64,000 nt of DNA. Source: Salsuginibacillus halophilus (GTDB taxonomy: Bacteria; Bacillota; Bacilli; Bacillales; Marinococcaceae). The notes under the pieces are model-generated. The model searched no databases and was not told where the DNA came from. It saw only the letters and a program-made list of their open reading frames with translations. The stretch spans positions 186,001 to 250,000 of the forward strand of contig NZ_PYAV01000004.1 of assembly GCF_003014715.1 (NCBI RefSeq). Reading direction: 5' to 3'. The translations under genes were made by a program, and so were the position numbers. Shown piece by piece: positions 33,120 through 41,996 of the stretch. Position 1 is the stretch's first letter; each line of letters begins with the position of its first letter.

Positions 33120-34340
33120 ATGAGATATATCTATAAAATCTTTAATGAAAAAGATCGAATTCAATTCGATAGAGAATACAACGATAGAATTAATTTTCCG
33201 GCAACTAAATTGCTAGGTTTGAAAATCAAGCCTGAAGACCAACCGAATGAATACGAATTATATTACGTGCCTACTAGCGATATCATAAGTTTAGTTAGTG
33301 AAATTCATTTGATATCTAGAAAGTTAAAGAAAACCTATGATAGTTTACCTTCAATTGCGAAAAAGCAATTTATTTTAGAATATTTAGTGGAAGAGCTTTA
33401 TAATACGAATGATTTAGAGGGGGTGAAAAGCACGCGAGAAGAAATTGCAAAAAGTGCCAAAGATGTAGAATTGAATAAACACTCTAATCTTAGATTTGAA
33501 AGTATGGTTAAGTCATATATGCGCTTAAGGGATGGTGATATTTCACTTCCTAACCTCCCTGAAGATATCAGAAAGGTATATGATGACATCACCCAAGGTG
33601 AAATAGATAATCCAGAACTACCAGACGGTGATATTTTTAGAAAAGATGTCACATATGTTTTGAAAAAATCAGGATCTGGAAAGGTTGTTCATACCGGGAT
33701 TAGTCCTGAAGCTAGAATAAAAACTGAAGTTGGCAACATGATAGAATTTATGAATAACGAGGAAATCCCTATGTTGGTGAAGGTAGCGGTGGGTCATTAT
33801 TTCTTTGGTTATATTCATCCTTTCTACGATGGGAATGGTAGAACTTCAAGATTTATAAGTAGTATGTATTTGAAAGAAGAATTGGGGGATATCGGAACTT
33901 TGTCGGTTTCGAGAGGGTGCAATAAATTTAAAAATAAATATTTGGAGTCATTTGAGATAACAAATAGTATTAAGAATAGAGGGGAAATGAACTGCTTTAT
34001 TGAAAAGTTTTTAACTATTATATTAGAAGCGCTTAAAGAGATGAATGCCGAAATGAAAGAGAAATCTGAATTAATGAGTATTGCTATGGGTAAAATCAAC
34101 AAAGATCCAAATCTAACTGGCAAACCTGATAAATATAAACATGTGATGCTTGTGATCGCACAAAACTATTTTTTTGATTCAAGTAAAGGTATTACTGTAA
34201 AAGAGATATCGGGCGAATTGGGCTTTTCGACGCCTACGATAAGAAAAATTGTTAATGAGCTTTTAGATTTGTCGCTTGTTGAACAAACGGGAAAAAGACC
34301 GGTATATTTTAGTATTAAAAAACAATATTTCGAAAACTGA
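33120..34340 (+). CDS. Fic family adenylyltransferase-like protein with C-terminal winged helix
   Basis: 406 residues. The Fic active motif HPFYDGNGRTSR is complete at 233-244 (catalytic His233), so AMP transfer (or a related modification) to a target hydroxyl is likely. An inhibitory motif of the form (S/T)xxxE(G/N) is present N-terminal to it as T96 NDL E100 G101, which marks a self-inhibited (class II) Fic protein. An N-terminal Fic_N-like helical part precedes, and a winged-helix segment (VKEISGELGFSTPTIRKIVNELLDLSLVE) ends the protein. AT-rich codon use; bracketed by 150-bp direct repeats, the right one starting at its stop codon. Possibly a regulatory or defence protein. Confidence 0.88.
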   Translation: MRYIYKIFNEKDRIQFDREYNDRINFPATKLLGLKIKPEDQPNEYELYYVPTSDIISLVSEIHLISRKLKKTYDSLPSIAKKQFILEYLVEELYNTNDLEGVKSTREEIAKSAKDVELNKHSNLRFESMVKSYMRLRDGDISLPNLPEDIRKVYDDITQGEIDNPELPDGDIFRKDVTYVLKKSGSGKVVHTGISPEARIKTEVGNMIEFMNNEEIPMLVKVAVGHYFFGYIHPFYDGNGRTSRFISSMYLKEELGDIGTLSVSRGCNKFKNKYLESFEITNSIKNRGEMNCFIEKFLTIILEALKEMNAEMKEKSELMSIAMGKINKDPNLTGKPDKYKHVMLVIAQNYFFDSSKGITVKEISGELGFSTPTIRKIVNELLDLSLVEQTGKRPVYFSIKKQYFEN

Positions 34341-34488
34341 TAAAGGGGTCAGTTCTTCGCCAAAAACAATCACGGTCGCCGGCAGCCAACCAGCGTTCGT
34401 TCATGCAGGTACGCTGTTACTTCCGCCGGCGATGGTGTTCGTTTCGAAAGTTACAGTGTGCGTTCCGGTCGTTGTTATGTTCGTTGCT
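34339..34488. repeat. Direct repeat flanking the Fic cassette, right copy
   Basis: Matches 32522-32676 in the same orientation. It begins at the Fic stop codon. Confidence 0.8.
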
Positions 34489-34499
34489 GCAGATAAGAA

Positions 34500-34534
34500 G
34501 GTCATTGGAAGGGGTCTGACCCCTTCCAATGACC
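34500..34534. repeat. Perfect 17-bp inverted repeat before the second flagellin gene
   Basis: GGTCATTGGAAGGGGTC (34500-34516) and GACCCCTTCCAATGACC (34518-34534) separated by one T. There is no T run, so it is not an obvious terminator. It sits right before the SigD-like promoter. Confidence 0.75.
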
Positions 34535-34542
34535 CAGGAGAC

Positions 34543-34569
34543 TGTAACCCCCGAAGTTTCTGCCGATAT
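34543..34569 (+). promoter_or_regulatory. SigD-like promoter of the second flagellin gene
   Basis: A perfect SigD -10 (GCCGATAT, 34562-34569). With the usual 15-base spacer the -35 would be TGTA (34543-34546); TAAC lies at 34545-34548 with a 13-base spacer. Probably weaker than the hag promoter. Confidence 0.55.
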
Positions 34570-34605
34570 ATAAGATAAGCGGAGGCGCGGGGAGGGGCGG
34601 TTGGG

Positions 34606-35412
34606 ATGATGATTCGTACGAATATGATGGCGATGCATGCTCACCGGCAGCTTGGGATGAATCAGCGGGCGATGCAGGCGACGATGGAGAAGCTCGCGTC
34701 CGGCCAGCGGATTAACCGGGCGGCGGATGATGCGGCGGGTTTGTCGATTTCTGAGAAAATGCGCGGGCAGATTCGCGGCCTTGGACAGGCGGAGCGCAAT
34801 ATTCAGGACGGGGTGTCGCTCATTCAAACGGCTGAAGGTGCGCTGAATGAAACGCACAGTTTGCTGCAGCGGATGCGCGAGCTCTCGGTGCAGGCGGCAA
34901 ACGGCACAAATACGGCGCAGGATCGAAAAGCGATTCAGGCTGAAATTGATCAGCTGACAGATGAAATGGGGCGAATCGGAGAGAACACGGAATTTAATAC
35001 ACGCTCGCTGCTTGATGGCAGTTTTTCGGGCAAGATGCAGTTGGGCGCAAACGCTGGTGATCATCTTGCATTAGAAATTGCTGATATGAGGCCGGAAGCA
35101 TTGCTAGGTGAAGACGGGATCTCGGTGATGGACGATCCGTCGCAGGCGATAGGTATGGTAGATGAAGCGATTCAGCGTGTGTCCGGGGAACGGACGACGC
35201 TCGGGGCTTATCAAAACCGGCTGGGCCATGCGATGCGTAACGCTTCGAATCAGAGCACCCAGCTGCAGGCGGCTGAATCGCGGATCCGCGATGCGGACAT
35301 GGCCAAAGAGATCATGGCGATGACGCAGCAGCGCTTACTAAACGACGTCGCCCTCGCAATGCTCGCACATACCTTCGAAAGCCCGCGCCACATATTAAGG
35401 CTCCTGCCATAG
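34606..35412 (+). CDS. Second, minimal flagellin
   Basis: 268-residue flagellin paralogue with D0/D1 parts only ([23 protein letters not shown]-like N-terminus, [23 protein letters not shown]-terminus). It lacks the 200-residue acidic outer domain of Hag and ends HILRLLP rather than the usual NVLQLLQ. Start ATG 34606 or 34609 after GGAGGGGCGG. Own SigD-like promoter and terminator. It could be a minor filament subunit or a stress/alternate flagellin. GC is high and codon use differs from the AT-rich island just upstream. Confidence 0.9.
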   Translation: MMIRTNMMAMHAHRQLGMNQRAMQATMEKLASGQRINRAADDAAGLSISEKMRGQIRGLGQAERNIQDGVSLIQTAEGALNETHSLLQRMRELSVQAANGTNTAQDRKAIQAEIDQLTDEMGRIGENTEFNTRSLLDGSFSGKMQLGANAGDHLALEIADMRPEALLGEDGISVMDDPSQAIGMVDEAIQRVSGERTTLGAYQNRLGHAMRNASNQSTQLQAAESRIRDADMAKEIMAMTQQRLLNDVALAMLAHTFESPRHILRLLP

Positions 35413-35423
35413 CAACATACACG

Positions 35424-35452
35424 CCCTGCGGCAACACGCCGCAGGGATTTTT
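35424..35452 (+). terminator. Terminator of the second flagellin gene
   Basis: Stem CCCTGCGGC (35424-35432) / GCCGCAGGG (35438-35446), then ATTTTT running into an array. Confidence 0.85.
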
Positions 35453-35572
35453 CTGCGCGATTGGCGGGAAATGTGCGCGGCTGGAGTAGTTTCTGCGCGA
35501 CTGGCGTGATTTCTGCGCGACTGGCGGGAAATGTGCGCGGCTGGAGTAGTTTCTGCGTGGTTACAGCCGACT
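35452..35572 (+). repeat. Tandem array A8
   Basis: Six units of 20-21 bp alternating TTCTGCGCGATTGGCGGGAA and ATGTGCGCGGCTGGAGTAGT types. The remaining space to 35845 is AT-rich and shows no gene or clear promoter. Confidence 0.8.
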
Positions 35573-35845
35573 CATTCGTAAACTGTTTCATGGCAATTGG
35601 CAGTTATACGCGATTCTTGCACGTTACATAGCTTAACGTGTTGCCCTCGTGTTTTATTTGCTCATTGGTGCTTGATGGTCGGCTAAGCTTGGTTTAACGA
35701 TAATGGTTTAGTTTCTTAATGGTTCAGTTATCCTTTTATAGAAATATATGATTTTCTCAAAATATTGTATATTGTTAATATTTATTTAGTGGTGCGAAGT
35801 GTTAAACTTCCACTTCTTAAAATTTTGATTGAGAGGGGTTTGTGT

Positions 35846-38056
35846 ATGAAGTATAAGCGTTCGGTTACGTCTTTGGCGCTTGCTGCTGGTTTGGGCGGTT
35901 TGTATGCTTCAGGCGCGATGGCAGATGATGATGCAGCTACGCAGGGGGATGCGCCTGGTGGTGTGCCGGAGACGGATTCTAAGAGTATCGGTTTTTATGT
36001 TGGTAGTGATTTAACAGCGGATGGAAATACTATTTTAGGTGGTTTCGGTCATGAGCCGTCGAGTCACTGGATTGATATTGTCCCGCGGCAGACGCATGCC
36101 GAAGGGTCAATGACAACTGTAGGTGCAACAGAGGAGGCTCGTTTGACTGGAGAATTGATAGAAATTCCGCAGGTGGAGGAGACGAATAAGTATATCAGTT
36201 CTTCGTACTCTGAATTTGCCGGTTTTCCGCAGCCCCTTACCAACGGAGGGTTGAATGATAAAGGTTTGGCTGCGCGCGATATCTGGTCGCCTTCCCGTGA
36301 TGAGCTGGTGGAGATGACGCCGGATCCGCAGCAGGGGCCGCAGTACAGTGATCTTGCTCGGTTTGCGATGGAGCGGGCAGGCTCTGCTGAAGAAGCAGTG
36401 GACGTGATCGGCGGTTTAATTGACGAGCACGGATTCACTACATACGGTGGAAACTCGCACTTGTTTGCTGATGAAGATGAAGGCTGGGTTTTCATTAACT
36501 ATGCCGGCGGTGAGGGTCTCTGGGCCGCAGAGCGCCTCGGTTCCGATGATATCCGTGTTTCTTATCCCGGCTATATTAACGACTTCCCGGTGGATTTTGA
36601 AGACAACGATGACTTCAAAGCATCTGAAAATCTCGTAAGCTTTGCTGAAGAGCAGGGTTGGTATGATCCTGAAGAGGACGACCCGGATTATATGGACCTT
36701 CAGAAAGTGTACGGTGAGCCTTTCCCGGCTGAAGGTGTAGAAGAAGATGATGATCACTATATCGCTCAGCGCGATCCGCATGAGCGAGAAGAAGAGCTTG
36801 CTGATATGGGTGAGATCACTTTGGAGGATATGCTTGCTCACGTCCGTGATCCGCGTTGGTCTAACGATTACGCTGGCTACGGTCAGACTGTAGAACTCCG
36901 TTCAGATGTTCCGGATGAGCTGCAAACGCTCTGGCTCGCAACAACCGGATCTGTAACGACGCCATATGTTCCAATTCCAATTGCAACCGAAGAAGTGCCG
37001 CCGGAGTTCTTGCAGCACCGCTATATGACAAAAGATAGCGATAGTGACTTTTTAGACCCGGATTATGCGCATCAGGAAGCGACGCGTTCTGCAGTGCGTG
37101 AGTTTAAGCGTCTCATGTATTTCACATGTGAATCGCCTGAAGATTTCCTGAAGCACGTCACTGGTGAAATTGAAGGATTTGAAATGGACCTTCTCGCTGA
37201 GCGCAGTGAGCTAGAAGCTGAAGCAGAGGCTTTGTTAAACGAAGGTGATGTTGATGCTGCAGCTGCTTTAATCACGGAAAACGTTAATGAAAATCTAATG
37301 GACAGCCTTGCCCTCGGTATGGATTTAACGGATCAAGTTGAAGCTGAAACTCGTGAAAACAGCGGTATTCGACTTCCAGAAGGTGAAGTTGAAGAAGGCG
37401 AAACAACCCCGGCCACGAGCCAGCCGATGACTGGCGGTATGGTGACATGTTACGACCCTGAACTCGAATATCCGCGTGAATTTGGTGAGTTCACAGATGC
37501 AGCCGATGTCCCAGAAGAAGATGAAGATGCTGAAGCTCCGGCATTCGGCGACGTGCCAGCAGATCATTACGCAGCTTCAGCAATTGCACGCATGACCAAT
37601 GCTGGTGTCATCACAGGTTATGATGAAGATACGTTCGCACCGGATAATGACATCACCCGGAGTGAAATTGCGACAATGATCGTCCGTGCTTTTGATTTGG
37701 ATACTAGTGATCGCCCGGCCCTGCCAGAAGAAGCAGGTGTCGACACAGCGCATGACATGTATGAAGCTATCGCAGCGGTTTACAATGAAGGCTGGATGAC
37801 CGGCGACAACGAGGGGTTCCGCCCGGATGACAGCTTAAACCGTGACGAAATGGCAACGGTATTGACCCGCGTATTCGAACTGGATAGCGGAAGCGCAGCC
37901 TATGACGATGTAGAGGCTGACTACTGGGCAAATGACGCGATCGGTGCAGTCACCGAAGCAGGCCTTGCCAGCGGTATCAGCGAAAGCGAATTCGGGCCGC
38001 GCCAAGCAACCACCCGCGCCCAACTCGCCCTCTTCCTCGACAGAGGCCTTAACTAA
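35846..38056 (+). CDS. C69-family peptidase-like protein with SLH anchor
   Basis: 736-residue secreted protein. Signal peptide about 1-26 (ASGAMA cleavage). Residues about 47-500 resemble dipeptidases of family C69 (PepD): GFYVGSDLTADGNTILGG, then NGGLNDKGLAARDIWS, GGNSHLFADEDEGWVF and HPHQEATRSA-like regions. C69 enzymes are N-terminal nucleophile hydrolases with a catalytic Cys; the aligned residue here is Ser47 (KSIGFYVG). Three SLH domains (about 555-736) should fix it to the wall. Start ATG 35846 follows GAGAGGGG; an open frame upstream has no ribosome site. Very acidic. Peptidase activity is therefore uncertain. Confidence 0.8.
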   Translation: MKYKRSVTSLALAAGLGGLYASGAMADDDAATQGDAPGGVPETDSKSIGFYVGSDLTADGNTILGGFGHEPSSHWIDIVPRQTHAEGSMTTVGATEEARLTGELIEIPQVEETNKYISSSYSEFAGFPQPLTNGGLNDKGLAARDIWSPSRDELVEMTPDPQQGPQYSDLARFAMERAGSAEEAVDVIGGLIDEHGFTTYGGNSHLFADEDEGWVFINYAGGEGLWAAERLGSDDIRVSYPGYINDFPVDFEDNDDFKASENLVSFAEEQGWYDPEEDDPDYMDLQKVYGEPFPAEGVEEDDDHYIAQRDPHEREEELADMGEITLEDMLAHVRDPRWSNDYAGYGQTVELRSDVPDELQTLWLATTGSVTTPYVPIPIATEEVPPEFLQHRYMTKDSDSDFLDPDYAHQEATRSAVREFKRLMYFTCESPEDFLKHVTGEIEGFEMDLLAERSELEAEAEALLNEGDVDAAAALITENVNENLMDSLALGMDLTDQVEAETRENSGIRLPEGEVEEGETTPATSQPMTGGMVTCYDPELEYPREFGEFTDAADVPEEDEDAEAPAFGDVPADHYAASAIARMTNAGVITGYDEDTFAPDNDITRSEIATMIVRAFDLDTSDRPALPEEAGVDTAHDMYEAIAAVYNEGWMTGDNEGFRPDDSLNRDEMATVLTRVFELDSGSAAYDDVEADYWANDAIGAVTEAGLASGISESEFGPRQATTRAQLALFLDRGLN

Positions 38057-38070
38057 ATTTTAAGCTGGAA

Positions 38071-38098
38071 GCCCGCCGGCCCCGCGCCGGCGGGCGTT
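38071..38098 (+). terminator. Terminator of the C69-SLH gene
   Basis: Perfect 10-bp stem GCCCGCCGGC (38071-38080) / GCCGGCGGGC (38086-38095), followed by GTTTC of the first array unit. Confidence 0.75.
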
Positions 38099-38336
38099 TC
38101 TGCGCGGCTGGAGGCGTTTCTGCGCGGCTGGAGGCGTTTCTGCGCGGCTGGAGGCGTTTCTGCGCGGCTGGAGGCGTTTCTGCGCGACTGGCGAAAAATG
38201 TGCGCGGTTGGAGCAATGTCTGCGCGATTGGCGGAAAATGTGCGCGGCTGGAGGCGTTTCTGCGCGATTGGCGGCAAATGTGCGCGGCTGGAGTAGTTTC
38301 TGCGCGGATGGCTGCAAATGTGCGCGAATAAGGTAG
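38096..38336 (+). repeat. Tandem array A9
   Basis: About twelve units. The first five are identical GTTTCTGCGCGGCTGGAGGC (20 bp); later ones alternate ATGTGCGCGGTTGGAGCA and CTGCGCGATTGGCGGAAA types. Bounded by terminators of two convergent genes. Confidence 0.85.
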
Positions 38337-38359
38337 AAAACCCGGCATCGCCGGGTTTT
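38337..38359 (-). terminator. Terminator of the NERD gene
   Basis: Stem AAAACCCGGC (38337-38346) / GCCGGGTTTT (38350-38359) with a 3-base loop; overlaps the end of the leftward gene. Confidence 0.8.
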
Positions 38360-39309
38360 TACGTTTTAAACAAGTACATGCCTCGTTTATCACGAGGTGG
38401 GGGTGATTGCGCGAGCGGTTGCAGCAGACGCCGACACGTATGACGCGAGCTAATCTGCAAAAAATCGCGGGCTTCGCGGTTGGTAATGTGGTGACCGAAT
38501 ATGGCTTTGTAATCTGCAAGTGCCGCAGCGTGAGCCGATTTTTTCCGCAAGCCACATTGCGCGCACTGCCAGCTTTCTCTCACACGCTGCATCCCCTGCT
38601 TTTGGCAATCCGGGCATTGCACGCCGGGTGTGATGTCGTTGCGGGAAATGTTGTGAAATGCGGTATAGTTGGCGGCGGCGGGGTAGTCGTCGGCGTGCAG
38701 GTGGTGAAGCAAGCGGGCGATGTCGTAGGCAAAGTTGGTGGATCCGGCGGTGAGTGAGCGAAGCTCGCGGCTGAGGGCGTTGCGGGTGATAATGCGGTTG
38801 CGGGCGTCGGTGTGTTCGGGCAGCGGGTGTAAGAAGGATTCGCGGTGGCTGAAGACGATGAGGGTGTGGATCGGAATGTCGGCGAGGCCGTGGCCGGCGC
38901 GCCATTCGGCAAACTGCGCGGCCTGGTCTTCGACTTGCAGCAGCGGGCTCGGGAAATGTTCGTCATGACCATCGTAGCGGCGGTGCACCGGGCCGTACAG
39001 CGAGGAAAGCTGGAGTTCGCCGCGCCAGTGTTTTACTTCAATGATGATGGCGGCGTCGGGGAGCAGAAGCAGCGCGTCGATTTGCGTATGCTCGTGGCGG
39101 ACGGGCAGGCGGATGTTCTGGAAGATGTGCGCCTTGCCTGCAAACCGCTCAAGCACGCGGGTTAGAGACTTCTCGCCGTAGTAGCCGGCGGCTGCACTGT
39201 GATATTCCTCCTGAATCGCAGCATACGCAGGGTGGTGCGGGGGCAACCGGCGGTGGAGCGCTTCTAATTGAACGAGCGCGGCCGGCTTTTGTAATCGTTT
39301 CTGAAACAT
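38359..39309 (-). CDS. NERD domain protein with zinc ribbon (copy 1)
   Basis: 316 residues. The nuclease-related domain (about 40-160) has the QIDALLLLPDAAIIIEVKHWRG core with the D...EVK acidic/Lys pattern of restriction-like nucleases. A C-terminal zinc ribbon (CPDC...CAQC) near 235-255 and a conserved ITNREARDFLQISSRHTCRR tail follow. The same architecture occurs at 63032-63982. NERD proteins in Bacillus are of unknown function; DNA binding or cleavage is inferred. An ATG after AGGAGG (minus strand) is the start. Confidence 0.85.
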   Translation of the reverse strand: MFQKRLQKPAALVQLEALHRRLPPHHPAYAAIQEEYHSAAAGYYGEKSLTRVLERFAGKAHIFQNIRLPVRHEHTQIDALLLLPDAAIIIEVKHWRGELQLSSLYGPVHRRYDGHDEHFPSPLLQVEDQAAQFAEWRAGHGLADIPIHTLIVFSHRESFLHPLPEHTDARNRIITRNALSRELRSLTAGSTNFAYDIARLLHHLHADDYPAAANYTAFHNISRNDITPGVQCPDCQKQGMQRVRESWQCAQCGLRKKSAHAAALADYKAIFGHHITNREARDFLQISSRHTCRRLLQPLAQSPPPRDKRGMYLFKT

Positions 39310-39361
39310 GAAGACCTCCTTTGGGCCAGGGATTAAACTTAGTTTAGCAGAACAGGAGGAG

Positions 39362-39490
39362 AAAGTCGCGCGGGAAGTTTGTGCGCAGGTGTGGATGTTT
39401 CTGCGCGATTGGTGGAAAATGTGCGCGGTTGGAGCAATGTCTGCGCGACTGGCGAAAAATGTGCGCGACTGGAGAAGTTACTACACGTCT
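39362..39490 (+). repeat. Tandem array A10
   Basis: Six units: TTTGTGCGCAGGTGTGGATG, TTTCTGCGCGATTGGTGGAA, AATGTGCGCGGTTGGAGCA and similar, the last with TACACG. Lies between the start of the NERD gene and the end of the next leftward gene. Confidence 0.78.
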
Positions 39491-39519
39491 TCAGCTCATC
39501 TCAACTATATAAGCGTAAA

Positions 39520-39555
39520 AAACCTCCTGTCCGGTTACATCCGGCGAGGAGGTTT
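39520..39555 (-). terminator. Terminator of the DUF4870 gene
   Basis: AAACCTCCT (39520-39528) pairs with AGGAGGTTT (39547-39555), with inner TCCGG/CCGGA-type pairing. Confidence 0.65.
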
Positions 39556-39562
39556 ATAGCAG

Positions 39563-39913
39563 CTATTTTAGAATTGGAATGGTGAGCGGAATGTTGTAAT
39601 GTTCACCGGCGTAAGCGCGCATGCAGGCGAGAATGATAACAATTAAGACATAGATGCCGATCGCTGCCATGAAAAGAAATCCGATAAAAATGATACTGAG
39701 AATACCAGCAGCAATGTTGTAGATTGCAGCGGAAATGTGCAGGTTGAGCGCTTGTTTCCCGTGATAATCGATAAATGCAGATTCTTCGCGCTTAACGAGC
39801 CATAATACGAGGGGGCCGACAAACCACGTAAATATGCCGAGCAAATGAACGAGCATCGCAAGCGTTCGTTCGTTTTCCGGCGGCTGAACTTCCTGTGGCT
39901 TTTCTTCTGCCAT
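39563..39913 (-). CDS. DUF4870 (Tic20-like) membrane protein 1
   Basis: 116 residues from ATG 39913 (GGAGAGG upstream). A polar N-terminus is followed by TLAMLVHLLGIFTWFVGPLV, the conserved FIDYHGKQALNLHISAAIY motif and two closing helices, about four membrane segments in all. Function of the family is unknown. One of three paralogues within 2.8 kb (others at 41261 and 41997). Confidence 0.85.
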   Translation of the reverse strand: MAEEKPQEVQPPENERTLAMLVHLLGIFTWFVGPLVLWLVKREESAFIDYHGKQALNLHISAAIYNIAAGILSIIFIGFLFMAAIGIYVLIVIILACMRAYAGEHYNIPLTIPILK

Positions 39914-40353
39914 AACAATCCTCTCCTTTTTTTCGATCAAATTGCTGAGATAAGGACGTCTTCACCGTTACACTGACCACCCGCTATCAGCACCTATGAA
40001 ATGTTATGCAGAGGACAAGTGCTGCATCCCTCCTTTTCTTTTGAAACGTCATCATTCGAGTTGCTTATACACAGTGTACCACACTTTGTTAATTTTCTGA
40101 ATATTTTAAGTTAAATTTCACAGTGGTAATTAGCTCGATGAAACAATTGGTTTGCAGATAAAATATGCCTGCTTTTCGCGTTTGAACACCAGTGCGCTCA
40201 AGCGTTGCCACTGCCCGCCTATAGAAAAACGCCCCGCCCAACCGGAGCGAGCGCTCGTTCGGCCACACCCTCCTCCCCTTGAGCATTCCGCATGCATTCC
40301 GGCGGCGCCTGGCGGTACAATAGAAGTAGTAACAAAGTTGAGGAGGGGTTGAG

Positions 40354-41223
40354 ATGACAAACGAACGAGCGCGGCGCTTTGTGGCGTCGGCCTGGACGGT
40401 AGAATATCAAGAATCGCGCTTTCCGTTGAGTCAAAAAGGATGGGTGCTTCCGGCCGGCAACTGGGAGGCATTTGACCCATTTTTGTTAATGGCAGAAGAC
40501 TGGTTTAAGCGCGGCACATTCGCCGATCACCCGCACCGCGGATTTCAGACGGTGACTTATGTCGTGGACGGGCGGCTTGAGCACGAAGACAACGCCGGCG
40601 GCCACGACATTTTAGAGCCGGGGGATGTGCAGTACATGAAAGCCGGCTGGACCGCGCGCCACGCCGAAGAAGGCGTCCAAAACGACATCGCGCACACATT
40701 GCAGCTGTGGGTGAACCTGCCGGCGGAAAAAAAGCAGGAAGCCGAGACGACGTATCAAAACATTTACACCGAAGACGCACCGACCATTGACATTGAAGGC
40801 GGTACAGTGAAAGTGTTTGCCGGCGACGTTGCCGGCCACACCGGTCCGATGAAAGCAGCAGTCCCGATTACAATGACAGAGATCACTTTAAAAGAGGGCG
40901 CGAGTTACCGCCATGTGCTGCCAGCCTCGCACAACGCATTCGCGTATGTGCTGCGCGGTGATGTAACGCTCGGTGAAGGCGATAGCGCAAGGCAGTTACA
41001 AAAGCACGATGCAGCGCTCACAGGCGTGGAGGAAGAGGGCGGCGGTGAGAGCGAGCTTCTCATCACTTCCAACCACCGTCGCACGAAGGTGCTCGTATAC
41101 TCCGGCGAGCCGATCGGTGAATCCGTCGCCGCCCGCGGTCCGTTTGTCATGAATACAGATGATGAAATCAATCAGGCCTTTCATGACTTTCAAGCCGGTA
41201 AATTCGGCCCGCCATCGCAATAA
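40354..41223 (+). CDS. Pirin family protein
   Basis: 289-residue bicupin. The metal site of the N-terminal cupin is complete: His59 and His61 in DHPHRGF, His103 and Glu105 in ARHAEEG, so an iron-type quercetinase-like or redox-sensing role is possible; the natural substrate is unknown. The start follows GAGGAGGGG, with a TACAAT -10 at 40316-40321 upstream. Transcribed divergently from the DUF4870 gene; the 440 bp between them hold no other gene. Confidence 0.9.
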   Translation: MTNERARRFVASAWTVEYQESRFPLSQKGWVLPAGNWEAFDPFLLMAEDWFKRGTFADHPHRGFQTVTYVVDGRLEHEDNAGGHDILEPGDVQYMKAGWTARHAEEGVQNDIAHTLQLWVNLPAEKKQEAETTYQNIYTEDAPTIDIEGGTVKVFAGDVAGHTGPMKAAVPITMTEITLKEGASYRHVLPASHNAFAYVLRGDVTLGEGDSARQLQKHDAALTGVEEEGGGESELLITSNHRRTKVLVYSGEPIGESVAARGPFVMNTDDEINQAFHDFQAGKFGPPSQ

Positions 41224-41225
41224 TA

Positions 41226-41256
41226 AAAAAGCCGTCGGATGCTCCGGCGGCTTTTT
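41226..41256. terminator. Terminator between pirin and DUF4870 gene 2
   Basis: Stem AAAAAGCCGTCGG / CCGGCGGCTTTTT around a short loop; symmetrical A and T runs suit both convergent genes. Confidence 0.8.
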
Positions 41257-41260
41257 GTCG

Positions 41261-41641
41261 TTATGTCGAGTGGCGCAGGAAAGGAATGGCCAATGGGAAG
41301 TTGAAGCGACTGCCGTTATAAGCGCGTACACATGCAATAATTAGAACAACGATGACATAAATGTAGATAGGTAGTGTCAAGAGCAGGATAAGCAGGCTTA
41401 GTGGTGGCAAGATGAGTGATGAAATGAAGAAAGCTGGAAATAAGCCTGCAAAACAAATGGCTGCAGATATTTGCAAATTCAACGAGAGCTTCCCGTGATA
41501 ATCAATAAACTCAGATTCTCCACGCTTGATAAGCCATAGGACCAGGGGGCCGATAAACCAAGTGAAAATGCCGAGAAGGTGAACGACCATGGCGAGCGTA
41601 CGATCGGATTCTGATGGATAGGTATAATTATTTGCTTCCAT
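41261..41641 (-). CDS. DUF4870 (Tic20-like) membrane protein 2
   Basis: 126 residues, same plan as its neighbours: TLAMVVHLLGIFTWFIGPLV, EFIDYHGKLSLNLQISAAI, then two helices and a RFNFPLAIPFLRH end. Starts after AAGGAGC. Slightly longer middle loop than the other two copies. Probably one transcript with the DUF4190 gene upstream. Confidence 0.85.
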   Translation of the reverse strand: MEANNYTYPSESDRTLAMVVHLLGIFTWFIGPLVLWLIKRGESEFIDYHGKLSLNLQISAAICFAGLFPAFFISSLILPPLSLLILLLTLPIYIYVIVVLIIACVRAYNGSRFNFPLAIPFLRHST

Positions 41642-41672
41642 AAAAAGCTCCTTTAATCTAGGCTTTTGTTTT

Positions 41673-41945
41673 CTATAAGCCGCTCATTTCCACAAAGATA
41701 ATAAATATCCAGAACATGGCTTTTAAAAGCAGGGCAATGCCGCCTAAGATTAAGCCGGCGATCGCCATGCCGCGGCGGTTGGAGTTGCGCAGGCCGAGCG
41801 CGCCAAAAATGATAGCTAAAATTGCTAAACCATACGGGATAAACGGGATTAAATTAAAGACGACGGCAATAATGCCAAGCACTAACGATGCGACAGCAAA
41901 ACCATTTTCAGCCGTCTGCGGTGCCTCCGTTTGTACAGTGCTCAA
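41673..41945 (-). CDS. DUF4190-like small membrane protein
   Basis: 90 residues from a TTG start 8 bases after AAAGGAGG (minus strand). A Thr/Glu-rich head is followed by FAVASLVLGIIAVVFNLIPF, the short RNSNRRGMAIAGLILG turn and a third helix. The pattern fits DUF4190, small membrane proteins of unknown role often found with DUF4870 genes, as here. Confidence 0.75.
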   Translation of the reverse strand: MSTVQTEAPQTAENGFAVASLVLGIIAVVFNLIPFIPYGLAILAIIFGALGLRNSNRRGMAIAGLILGGIALLLKAMFWIFIIFVEMSGL

Positions 41946-41996
41946 GTGTTAGCCTCCTTTCTTTCGTCGGAGAAGATACGTGAATTTACATAAGCC

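Noticed and set aside
34417-35064. Leftward open frame opposite the second flagellin
   Set aside because: It is the antisense shadow of a well-supported flagellin gene and of the direct repeat; no ribosome site.
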